Of a DNA stretch of 9,678 nt, positions 1-5,694 are shown in pieces. The position numbers and the translations under genes were made by a program. The DNA comes from Fidelibacterota bacterium. GTDB lineage: Bacteria; Marinisomatota; Marinisomatia; Marinisomatales; TCS56. The stretch spans positions 1 to 9,678 of the forward strand of contig DAOWAH010000040.1 of NCBI GenBank assembly GCA_030634675.1, in the 5' to 3' direction. Numbering within the stretch: the stretch's first letter is position 1; the number at the start of each line of letters is the position of its first letter. The notes below the pieces were generated by a model. It saw only the letters and a program-made list of their open reading frames with translations. It was not told the origin of the DNA and made no database searches.

Positions 1-1
1 A

Positions 2-205
2 CCGATCAGCAATTTGGCTGAGTATGTTGTTGAACAGGATTATTTTTGGATGATGGGTGATAATCGTGATGACAGCGCCGATTCGCGCTATTGGGGCTTT
101 GTCCCACGCTCTTATATTTTAGGAGAAGCACTTTTTTCTTATATGTCGATCGATTTCGATACCTGGCTGCCCCGTTTAAATCGGATCGGTACAATAATCC
201 GCTAA
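2..205 (+). CDS. lepB: Signal peptidase I, C-terminal fragment
   Basis: This is the end of a type I (leader) signal peptidase, the membrane-bound Ser/Lys protease that removes signal peptides from exported proteins on the outer face of the inner membrane. The reading frame is already open at the window edge. The diagnostic box E is present: MGDNRDDSADSRYWGFVP, in which the Gly-Asp-Asn-Arg and Ser-x-Asp-Ser-Arg elements shape the active site. After it comes the usual short tail (SYILGEALFSYMSIDFD...). The catalytic serine and lysine and the N-terminal membrane anchors lie upstream of the window, so catalytic integrity cannot be judged. A TTG at 14 is not a real start, because the family is far longer. 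The family call is firm, but whether this is the only lepB copy is unknown. Confidence 0.93.
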   Translation, partial: PISNLAEYVVEQDYFWMMGDNRDDSADSRYWGFVPRSYILGEALFSYMSIDFDTWLPRLNRIGTIIR

Positions 206-304
206 ATTTTTTGCACTTGCGAAAAGACTGCTGAAAGTGTATTTTGCCCCATCTTGAGGTAAGCGTAAATACATTCATTGGACAATGGCAACTGGAGCAC
301 CAGC

Positions 305-1225
305 ATGAAATCATTATTAATCCTGACAATACTTAGCGGCCCATTTCTTTACACACAGGAAATCGCTGCTGATACAACAATCAGCGAAATCACTGCCGAT
401 ACCACGATCAGTGAAATCGCTATCGATTCACTGGTCAGCGATACGGTTTCTACCGATATATCAACCACTGCGGTACTTATTGACACAATTTCCACTGACA
501 CATCTGATGCAATAGTGGCCAGTGATGCGATACCGGATTCAGTTGTTACTGAAATACCTGATACTGCCGGTAGTGAAATTGTTGAGGTTGATACAACTTC
601 CATTCCTGATAGTATCCCTGAAGTAATCGTCGAAGAGCAACCATTGGCTCCAATCGGACCATTACCAATGGAACTGAGTTATGGTTACAAAGGGTTTCGA
701 TGGGGTAGCCCGATTGGCAGTGTACCCCGATTTGCCTATGCTGACTCGATAATATCGCAGGATAGTTTAAAAGTTATCATAGCAGCCAAATTAGGTCCTG
801 ATGTGGTGAGAATTACCTACCATTTTGCCGACAGTGGATTCTGGAAAGTCGATATTGATTTTTCATTGGTGCAAGATGATATTGATGCGCAAATCGACCA
901 ATTTTTACGTATTGAAAAAAGTATGTCCGAAATATACGGATCTCCTACCAGCACCAACCAGCTTTATACCGGACCAACACCATCATATAATGATGTTCTG
1001 GATGTTAATTTTTCACGTGCTTTTTATCGTTCGGGCTGGCTACCCATTCCGGTCCGAATTGAATTGCTGCTTAGTGGTATTGTCCAACATACCGGGTCGG
1101 TATTACCGGTTTTCGAAGGTGATTTCAGTGTACTGAAGCTGGTATATTACAATCCTGATTACATGTATTTTCGTCCGATTTCGGAACGGGCCGAAAAAAT
1201 CCCCAGCATTTTTGACATATATTAG
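305..1225 (+). CDS. Secreted protein with acidic repeat stalk and C-terminal globular domain (unrecognised)
   Basis: The protein has 306 residues from the ATG at 305, which has GGAG at 294-297 seven bases upstream. A TTG at 278 would extend the frame but has no good ribosome site and would bury the signal peptide. Residues 1-22 (MKSLLILTILSGPFLYTQ...) look like a signal peptide; there is no lipobox cysteine. Residues 23-112 form a low-complexity stalk of Asp, Thr, Ser, Ile, Val and Ala, with about 21 acidic residues and no Lys, Arg, His or aromatic residue. It begins with three 9-residue repeats (AADTTISEI, TADTTISEI, AIDSLVSDT). Residues 123-306 are a normal mixed-composition domain opening with GFRWGSPIGSV, a pattern seen at the start of uncharacterised periplasmic domains. 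I infer an exported protein whose stalk spaces the C-terminal domain from a surface. The downstream lipoprotein begins 4 nt after the stop and is probably a partner. The function is unknown. Confidence 0.8.
   Translation: MKSLLILTILSGPFLYTQEIAADTTISEITADTTISEIAIDSLVSDTVSTDISTTAVLIDTISTDTSDAIVASDAIPDSVVTEIPDTAGSEIVEVDTTSIPDSIPEVIVEEQPLAPIGPLPMELSYGYKGFRWGSPIGSVPRFAYADSIISQDSLKVIIAAKLGPDVVRITYHFADSGFWKVDIDFSLVQDDIDAQIDQFLRIEKSMSEIYGSPTSTNQLYTGPTPSYNDVLDVNFSRAFYRSGWLPIPVRIELLLSGIVQHTGSVLPVFEGDFSVLKLVYYNPDYMYFRPISERAEKIPSIFDIY
365..445 (+). repeat. Three tandem 27-bp coding repeats
   Basis: Three consecutive 27-bp units (365-391, 392-418, 419-445) encode AADTTISEI, TADTTISEI and AIDSLVSDT. The first two differ mostly at synonymous positions and the third is more diverged, so this is an old tandem duplication that now forms the base of the acidic stalk. 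Weaker D-[TS]-x-x-[ST] echoes continue to about 620. Confidence 0.75.
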
Positions 1226-1229
1226 CGGT

Positions 1230-1700
1230 ATGACCGGACAATTACGTTTTTTTGGTACGCTGATACTGGCAATCCAGCTATCATCTTGTCCGGAATCAAC
1301 ACGAATGGCTTGGGAATTTGAATACCCGGGGACTAAATCTGCCACATTAAATTCCTGCAAACAGGTGTTGGAAGATTTAGGTTATGAAATCGAAATATAT
1401 GCGCCTGAAAGTAATCTGGTTGTAACAACAGCTAAACCTGTAAAATATTACCTGCGGCGCTACGATTACTCCTTAGTGCTGGGGATTTCTGATCGCTTAA
1501 AGGTCTATGTTACTGCCCAAGAATATGTTTATAAACGTGGTTCACAGCTATCACTATTCGGAAAAACAATGTTAGATAGTGATGTTAAGGATAAACTTCC
1601 GTTTGGATTACAGACTGCAATAATTAATCCTATCCGTGGAGAATTTCAACAACTGGGTATCAATGAGCTTATTAATGGACATCCTCGCTCAAAGGGCTGA
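1230..1700 (+). CDS. Small lipoprotein, unrecognised family
   Basis: The protein has 156 residues from the ATG at 1230, four bases after the preceding stop. A TTG at 1212 is in frame but overlaps the upstream gene and lengthens the signal sequence. No strong ribosome site precedes 1230, so translation is probably coupled to the upstream gene. Residues 1-20 are a lipoprotein signal: an Arg, a hydrophobic run FFGTLILAIQ and the lipobox LSSC with Cys20 as the lipidated residue. The mature part contains CKQVLEDLGYEIEIYAPESN followed by a strand-rich section. A 'late gene product / long-term Val-Val-Thr-Thr' pattern of this kind is common in small outer-membrane lipoproteins with a BamC-like alpha/beta fold, but I cannot assign a family. 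It ends with a polar tail (NGHPRSKG). I infer lipidation and anchoring in the envelope. The cellular role is unknown. Confidence 0.75.
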   Translation: MTGQLRFFGTLILAIQLSSCPESTRMAWEFEYPGTKSATLNSCKQVLEDLGYEIEIYAPESNLVVTTAKPVKYYLRRYDYSLVLGISDRLKVYVTAQEYVYKRGSQLSLFGKTMLDSDVKDKLPFGLQTAIINPIRGEFQQLGINELINGHPRSKG

Positions 1701-1758
1701 TCCCAATTCGGAGGCGAAATAGCATAGATTAATTAGCAGCTAAATTCGGCGTGCAATT

Positions 1759-1787
1759 AAATCGAGGAATAATTAAATTCGATTTTT
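1759..1787 (+). terminator. Weak candidate terminator
   Basis: AAATCGA (1759-1765) pairs with TCGATTT (1779-1785) around a 13-nt AT-rich loop, and the T-run extends to 1787. The stem is only 7 bp and AT-rich, so termination would be inefficient at best. It could end the 305-1700 pair before the next unit. An operator role is equally possible. Confidence 0.3.
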
Positions 1788-1824
1788 AATTTCTGTAATA
1801 TTATAAGTAAACTTGAGAAGAAAA

Positions 1825-2148
1825 ATGGAGCTAGATTTTCATAAAGAAGAAGGCCGAAAAAATTATCTGACTACAAAATTTGATGATTTACTAGTCGGTA
1901 TTAACGAAAGCTATGGTAAATCATTAATGGATGAATTAGTAGCACGTCTGGAAAATACCATAAAAGAGTTTAATGAAGAAGTGAACCAGATGATGCTGCA
2001 ATTAGCAGAGAATCTAAAACGAAAAGAGCAATTGCTTCAGAATATTAAAACCGGAAACTCCGAACCCGACCAATCGTCTGAGTCTGAACCAGTCGGAGAT
2101 AATTCTATGAGCGACTGGGAAAAACGGTTAGAGACAATTGGGAAATAA
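1825..2148 (+). CDS. Short charged helical protein, unrecognised
   Basis: The protein has 107 residues from the ATG at 1825, which has GAGAAG at 1815-1820 just upstream. A TTG at 1813 is in frame but overlaps that purine-rich site. There is no signal peptide or membrane segment, so it is probably cytoplasmic. Residues 1-70 are strongly helical and charged (LENTIKEFNEEVNQMMLQLA, then LKRKEQLLQNI), consistent with a coiled coil. Residues 71-95 are an acidic Ser/Glu/Pro-rich linker, and the last part (SDWEKRLETIGK) is a short helix. The next gene starts 18 nt downstream and encodes a membrane-anchored coiled-coil protein, so the two may interact. I do not recognise the family. The gene looks real, with coding-like codon use and a good position between signals. 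Confidence 0.7.
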   Translation: MELDFHKEEGRKNYLTTKFDDLLVGINESYGKSLMDELVARLENTIKEFNEEVNQMMLQLAENLKRKEQLLQNIKTGNSEPDQSSESEPVGDNSMSDWEKRLETIGK

Positions 2149-2166
2149 TCACAGATAGGGGATACT

Positions 2167-2709
2167 ATGAGCATTAAGGATAAACTTATATTTGGGTTGA
2201 TCGTCGTATTACTAATAGGTGGTGGGTATATCCAATATACTTATACGCAAATATTAGATATAATGGATGTATTGGCATCGCAGGATCTTTATTCCGAAGC
2301 AACGCTTGAAAATCCAATTATCGACACCCATGTTGATCAGGTCAATTCTGAATTTCGCGAAGATTTACGCAAACTGAATCTCCAGTTTATTGGGCGTGGA
2401 AAACATGTTGCCCTGAACCGCGATAATATTGCAGCTAACCTTAAATTGCTAAATCGCAATACCGATTCTCTGGCTACTATGATCAACGATGTACAATTTA
2501 ATCTTGAAGAATTCGAAAGAGAAACAGAAGATGAGTTGAGCGATTTGAAACGTGATCAACAGGATTTGCAAGATAATTATGATTCCTATCGACGACGTCT
2601 TACCCGCCAGATTTCAGATATAGAACAATCAGTTGCAGCACTTCAGAATGACATCAATAAGCTGAATCAAGAAGTATTTGAAAAAGAAGACAAAGATAAG
2701 AAAAAATAA
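2167..2709 (+). CDS. Membrane-anchored coiled-coil protein, unrecognised
   Basis: The protein has 180 residues and AGGGG at 2157-2161, five bases before the ATG. Residues 7-27 (LIFGLIVVLLIGGGYIQYTY) are a single membrane segment preceded by two lysines, so the N-terminus is probably cytoplasmic and the bulk lies outside the inner membrane. After a polar linker, residues about 85-172 form a long heptad-like coiled coil (LNRNTDSLATMINDVQFNLE..., DLKRDQQDLQDNYDSYRRRL...). The C-terminal tail is lysine-rich (KEDKDKKK). There are no cysteines and no catalytic motif. The architecture resembles membrane-tethered scaffold or tether proteins, but I recognise no named family. It forms a short transcription unit with the preceding gene and ends at the terminator just downstream. 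Confidence 0.78.
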   Translation: MSIKDKLIFGLIVVLLIGGGYIQYTYTQILDIMDVLASQDLYSEATLENPIIDTHVDQVNSEFREDLRKLNLQFIGRGKHVALNRDNIAANLKLLNRNTDSLATMINDVQFNLEEFERETEDELSDLKRDQQDLQDNYDSYRRRLTRQISDIEQSVAALQNDINKLNQEVFEKEDKDKKK

Positions 2710-2729
2710 GTTTATATACAGATAATTGA

Positions 2730-2754
2730 GGGTCGTGTTTGCGGCCCTTTTTTT
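2730..2754 (+). terminator. Rho-independent terminator
   Basis: GGGTCG (2730-2735) pairs with CGGCCC (2742-2747), with one G-U pair, around a 6-nt loop. Seven T residues follow. It sits 21 nt after the stop of the coiled-coil gene and separates that unit from the sulfur operon. Confidence 0.85.
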
Positions 2755-2846
2755 ATATTAAGAGTTATAACCGCATAACAGCATACGGATATCCTATTTA
2801 ATGCTTGCTTTAATAGCTGCTGTAATTTTAATATTAGGTAGTCAAT

Positions 2847-2865
2847 ATTGCAGTAATACTGCAAT
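2847..2865. promoter_or_regulatory. Perfect 19-bp palindrome, probable operator
   Basis: ATTGCAGTAATACTGCAAT is a 9-bp perfect inverted repeat around one central base. It lies 91 nt upstream of the MerR-type gene, in the only sizeable gap before the sulfur operon. MerR family proteins bind symmetrical sites of this size, usually inside an unusually long 19-20-bp promoter spacer. I see no convincing -35/-10 pair at the exact flanks. A weak TTGCTT (2805-2810) and TAATAT (2829-2834) pair with an 18-bp spacer would place the palindrome over the transcription start, which would suit repression. The position and perfect symmetry support an operator; the bound protein is inferred to be the adjacent regulator. 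Confidence 0.65.
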
Positions 2866-2890
2866 CAACAATACAGAATAAGGTAATTAG

Positions 2891-2959
2891 ATGAAGCCCA
2901 ATGTTTTAGCAGCGAAGAGTTCAAAATCCGTTACTGAGTTAAGTGAATTAGTCCAATGA
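2891..2959 (+). CDS. Upstream ORF of 22 codons overlapping the regulator start
   Basis: A short frame encodes MKPNVLAAKSSKSVTELSEL-VQ. AAGG at 2880-2883 lies seven bases before its ATG, a better ribosome site than the regulator gene has. Its TGA (2957-2959) overlaps the regulator's ATG (2956-2958) as ATGA, the classical arrangement for translational coupling. The regulator has no visible ribosome site of its own (AAGTGAATTAGTCCA precedes it). I infer that this is a coupling or leader ORF that delivers ribosomes to the regulator start. The peptide itself, which is basic at first and then a short helix, matches no family I know. It could also be chance. Confidence 0.4.
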   Translation: MKPNVLAAKSSKSVTELSELVQ

Positions 2960-3426
2960 TACCAGATTCAACCACTCCTTTATTTCCCTTGCGTGTTGCA
3001 GCTGAACTGTCGAATACATCGATTTATTCACTGCGGCAATATGTTGATCTGGGATTGATCCTCCCTTACAGAACCGCAAGCAACCGACGTTTATATTCTC
3101 AGGTAGATATCCAACGGATAAATTGTATCAGAAGATATCTGGATGAGTACGGTTTAAATATTGCCGGAATAAAGACATTATTCGCTCAGGTACCTTGCTG
3201 GCTTATAAGACCCTGTTCCGAAAATGACCGTAATAATTGTGATGCCTACAAGGAAATTGCCGTACCATGCTGGAACGTCACCGTCAAGGGTCCGGAATGC
3301 CAGAATTCAGATTGTCGGGTCTGCGATGTATATCGCTTATCTGAGAAATGTAGTGATCTCAAATCATTATTTAAAAATTTAACGGAATTAAAAGTACCGG
3401 ATGCTGAAAAACAGCAATCCGAATAG
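2956..3426 (+). CDS. MerR-family regulator with cysteine-rich C-terminus
   Basis: The protein has 156 residues. Residues 9-75 are a MerR-type winged helix-turn-helix: VAAELSNTSIYSLRQYVDLG for the helix-turn-helix, LILPYRTASNRRLYSQVDI for the wing with its typical Arg-Arg-Leu-Tyr, then an Ile-rich dimer helix. The effector region is unusual: cysteines at 81, 87, 95, 105, 115, 120, 123 and 132, in two related blocks that each begin VPCW. This suggests binding of a metal or Fe-S cluster, or direct thiol sensing of sulfur species; the ligand is not identifiable from sequence. An upstream in-frame stop at 2944 fixes ATG 2956 as the earliest start. The gene is first in the sulfur operon, 15 nt before the flavoprotein gene, so it probably regulates that operon and itself through the palindrome upstream. 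The family is clear, while the target and signal are inferred. Confidence 0.88.
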   Translation: MIPDSTTPLFPLRVAAELSNTSIYSLRQYVDLGLILPYRTASNRRLYSQVDIQRINCIRRYLDEYGLNIAGIKTLFAQVPCWLIRPCSENDRNNCDAYKEIAVPCWNVTVKGPECQNSDCRVCDVYRLSEKCSDLKSLFKNLTELKVPDAEKQQSE

Positions 3427-3441
3427 TAGGGGGAGAGAAAT

Positions 3442-4671
3442 ATGAAACAACTGCTTATATTGGGTGCCGGAACAGCCGGTACGATAATGGCCAATAAACT
3501 CGCGCCTGTTTTAGATAGTGAAGAATGGCAAATCACAATTGTTGATCAATTTGAAACCCATTATTATCAACCGGGATTTTTATTTCTTCCCTTTGGGATT
3601 TATAATAAACAGGATGTGATTAAACCTAAACGCGATTTCTTTCCACCAGGAGTTGACGTAATCTTCTCGGCGATTGAAATCATTGAAACGGACAAAAATC
3701 AGGTAAAACTGAGCGATGGTCGTTTACTACCCTATGATTATCTGATTATTGCTACTGGCACTAAAATCAAGCCACCGGAAACGGAAGGATTAGCGGCTGG
3801 TGGTTGGTTTAAAAATATCTTTGATTTTTATACTATTGAAGGCGCAATGGCTCTGGCGCATTTCTTAAAATTCTGGGAAGGTGGCAAATTGGTCTTGAAT
3901 ATCACTGAAATGCCTATCAAATGTCCGGTAGCGCCCCTGGAATTTGTTTTTCTGGCAGATTGGTGGTTTACCGAGCAGGGTATCCGCGATAAAGTGGAAA
4001 TTGAATTTGTAACTCCTTTACCCGGTGCTTTTACAAAGCCGCGCGCTTCAAAGGTTTTCGACGATTTCCTTGCTAAAAAGAATATCAATTTGATACCTGA
4101 ATTCAATGTTGCCAGGGTAGACTGGGAAAACAATAAACTCATTTCCTGGGATGAACGGGAATTAAACTATGATCTCCTGGTAACTATTCCCACAAATATG
4201 GGTGATGATTTGATCGAACGCTCCGGGATGGGTGATGAATTGAATTTTATTCCTACCGACAAACACACTCTCAAAGCGGAAGGCCATGAAAATATATTCG
4301 TTATTGGTGATGCCACCAACCTGCTCAGCTCAAAAGCCGGTTCAGTAGCTCACTTCCAGGCGGACATATTGTTTGAAAATTTTCTGAGCGCTATAGAAGG
4401 GCGTCCATTGCGAGCTAAATTTGATGGCCACGCCAATTGTTATATCGAGTCCGGATTTGGTAAAGGTATTTTAATCGACTTTAATTACGATACCGAACCA
4501 TTGCCGGGCAAATTTCCCTTGCCAGGTATTGGACCTTTTTCTCTTTTGGAAGAAACCAAGATGAATCATTATGGCAAGATGATGTTCCGCTGGATGTACT
4601 GGAACCTGCTTTTGCGGGGAGCCGAACTACCGATCGGATCTCAAATGCTAATGGCGGGAAAGAGATTGTAG
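3442..4671 (+). CDS. sqr: Sulfide:quinone oxidoreductase-like FAD flavoprotein
   Basis: The protein has 409 residues, with a strong ribosome site (GGGGGAGAG, 3429-3437). It belongs to the two-dinucleotide-binding flavoprotein family: GAGTAG at residues 8-13 binds FAD, ATGTK begins at 104, and VIGDAT (287-292) is the second FAD motif. Two cysteines only are present: Cys161 in PIKCPVAP and Cys333 in DGHANCYIESG. Both match the paired redox cysteines of sulfide:quinone oxidoreductases; the third cysteine of classical type I enzymes is absent. Residues 350-409 (PLPGKFPLPGIGPFSLLEE, then YGKMMFRWMYWNLLLRG) form an amphipathic C-terminus suited to membrane and quinone contact. It probably oxidises sulfide or a persulfide and reduces quinone at the inner membrane. 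The next gene (DUF1641) begins one base after its stop. The SQR subtype is uncertain, and a related sulfur-carrier-specific oxidoreductase is possible. Confidence 0.85.
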   Translation: MKQLLILGAGTAGTIMANKLAPVLDSEEWQITIVDQFETHYYQPGFLFLPFGIYNKQDVIKPKRDFFPPGVDVIFSAIEIIETDKNQVKLSDGRLLPYDYLIIATGTKIKPPETEGLAAGGWFKNIFDFYTIEGAMALAHFLKFWEGGKLVLNITEMPIKCPVAPLEFVFLADWWFTEQGIRDKVEIEFVTPLPGAFTKPRASKVFDDFLAKKNINLIPEFNVARVDWENNKLISWDERELNYDLLVTIPTNMGDDLIERSGMGDELNFIPTDKHTLKAEGHENIFVIGDATNLLSSKAGSVAHFQADILFENFLSAIEGRPLRAKFDGHANCYIESGFGKGILIDFNYDTEPLPGKFPLPGIGPFSLLEETKMNHYGKMMFRWMYWNLLLRGAELPIGSQMLMAGKRL

Positions 4672-4672
4672 C

Positions 4673-5353
4673 GTGGATACACCTGATCTAGCACAGCAAT
4701 TGCAAGCCATCCGGAATCAGTTAGATCATATAACTGCTGAAATGGATCTTGCCAGTCGGCGACGCCGTGAAATAGATGAACTGAAGGACGATCTTACCCT
4801 GATTGCCAAGGATGCCTTCAATTCGGCAGTTGTTGAATTGGAAGATATTGCGCCGTTTGTAAATACCGGAGATTTTCTTTACCTGATTAAAAAAATCCTG
4901 CGGAATACCAGTAATATTACCGGATTAATTCATAAGCTGGAAAGCACCATTGATTTCATTGAAGATGGTAAACCGATGGGTAAGGAGTTGTTTAACGATC
5001 TCTTATTAAAAATGGACGAGTTAGACCGTGCCGGTTACTTCCAATTCTTTAGCGAAACATTCCGAGTGCTGGATAACATTGTCACCAGTTTTACAATTGA
5101 AGATATACAGCAATTGGCGGATAATGTTGTCACGATTCTGAATACTGTAAAAAAATTAACCCAGCCGGATATGTTGAAGGTAATGGATAATGCAGTGGAA
5201 GTATTTCGCAATTTGAACGTTGAGGGAGTAGAGGAATATTCAATTTGGAAGGCAGCACGGGAATTAAATACACCCGAGCTGAAAAGGGGACTGGGATTTC
5301 TGATTTCCTTCCTGAAAAATGTATCTAAAAATCAAGTAATTGAAAAACAATAA
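4673..5353 (+). CDS. DUF1641 protein, SQR-associated
   Basis: The protein has 226 residues starting with GTG one base after the flavoprotein stop, so translation is probably coupled; only a weak AGAG precedes it. The signature of DUF1641 is in the C-terminal part (residues about 190-217), EYSIWKAARELNTPELKRGL followed by GFLISFLKNVSK. The rest is almost entirely helical: an N-terminal coiled coil (residues 5-45) and amphipathic helices up to 180. There is no signal peptide, no clear membrane segment and no cysteine, so it is unlikely to carry sulfur itself. DUF1641 proteins are repeatedly encoded next to SQR-like or formate dehydrogenase-like enzymes, and a subunit or assembly role is commonly suggested but not settled. 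Here its position between the flavoprotein and the sulfur-carrier genes makes a complex with the flavoprotein the best inference. Confidence 0.8.
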   Translation: MDTPDLAQQLQAIRNQLDHITAEMDLASRRRREIDELKDDLTLIAKDAFNSAVVELEDIAPFVNTGDFLYLIKKILRNTSNITGLIHKLESTIDFIEDGKPMGKELFNDLLLKMDELDRAGYFQFFSETFRVLDNIVTSFTIEDIQQLADNVVTILNTVKKLTQPDMLKVMDNAVEVFRNLNVEGVEEYSIWKAARELNTPELKRGLGFLISFLKNVSKNQVIEKQ

Positions 5354-5366
5354 TAGGAGTAACACA

Positions 5367-5684
5367 ATGTCAGTAAAAGAAATAGCGGGAAAAATGATCG
5401 AGTTTGACGATGATGATTTCATGGCAGATTATACAGCATGGAATCAATCCGTTGCCGAAGTATTAGCCCAGGAAGAAAGTATCAATCCCTTAACCGATCG
5501 ACATTTCGAGGTATTGGACTTCATGCGTAAAGAATTCGAAGAAAATGGTACCGCGCCATCAATTCGAAAATTAAATAAGCTGAATGTGGTTCCTACCAAG
5601 GAATTATATAGCCTGTTTCCTGGTGGACCCGCTAAAAAAGCCGCGCGGATTGCCGGTTTAAAAAAGCCCCAGGGCTGCATCTAA
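5367..5684 (+). CDS. tusE: TusE/DsrC-family sulfur carrier, single-cysteine type
   Basis: The protein has 105 residues, matching the family length. ATG 5367 has AGGAG at 5355-5359 with 7-nt spacing; an ATG at 5340 overlaps the upstream gene and lacks a ribosome site. Hallmarks are LTDRHFEVLDFMRKEFEENG, the helix-turn segment SIRKLNKL, and the C-terminal arm YSLFPGGPAKKAARIAGLKK ending PQGCI. Cys104, the penultimate residue, is the sulfur-carrying cysteine (CysA). The second cysteine of true DsrC, eleven residues earlier, is Ala93 here, and no other cysteine exists. By the usual rule this is TusE-like: a persulfide carrier unable to form the CysA-CysB disulfide/trisulfide used with DsrAB. The operon context points to sulfane-sulfur transfer from the flavoprotein or DsrE2 rather than to tRNA thiolation, but both remain possible. 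The gene name is by family. Confidence 0.9.
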   Translation: MSVKEIAGKMIEFDDDDFMADYTAWNQSVAEVLAQEESINPLTDRHFEVLDFMRKEFEENGTAPSIRKLNKLNVVPTKELYSLFPGGPAKKAARIAGLKKPQGCI

Positions 5685-5694
5685 AGAGGAGATT

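Noticed and set aside
212..240. CACTT/AAGTG hairpin after the signal peptidase gene as a terminator
   Set aside because: The stem is only 5 bp with a long loop and no following T-run.
365..445. CRISPR-like or other DNA-level repeat array
   Set aside because: The 27-bp repeats are in frame, contiguous without spacers and encode protein repeats, so they are coding tandem duplications.
349..603. Antisense open frame opposite the acidic stalk (84 codons)
   Set aside because: It is a mirror of the repetitive Asp/Thr/Ser/Ile codons of the sense gene; its product is just Ser/Val/Ile repeats, with no ribosome site.
2801..2881. 26-codon frame beginning MLALIAAVILILGSQYCS
   Set aside because: It looks like a tiny membrane or lipoprotein peptide, but it has no ribosome site, overlaps the likely promoter and the palindrome, and could not be fully transcribed from the promoter considered there.
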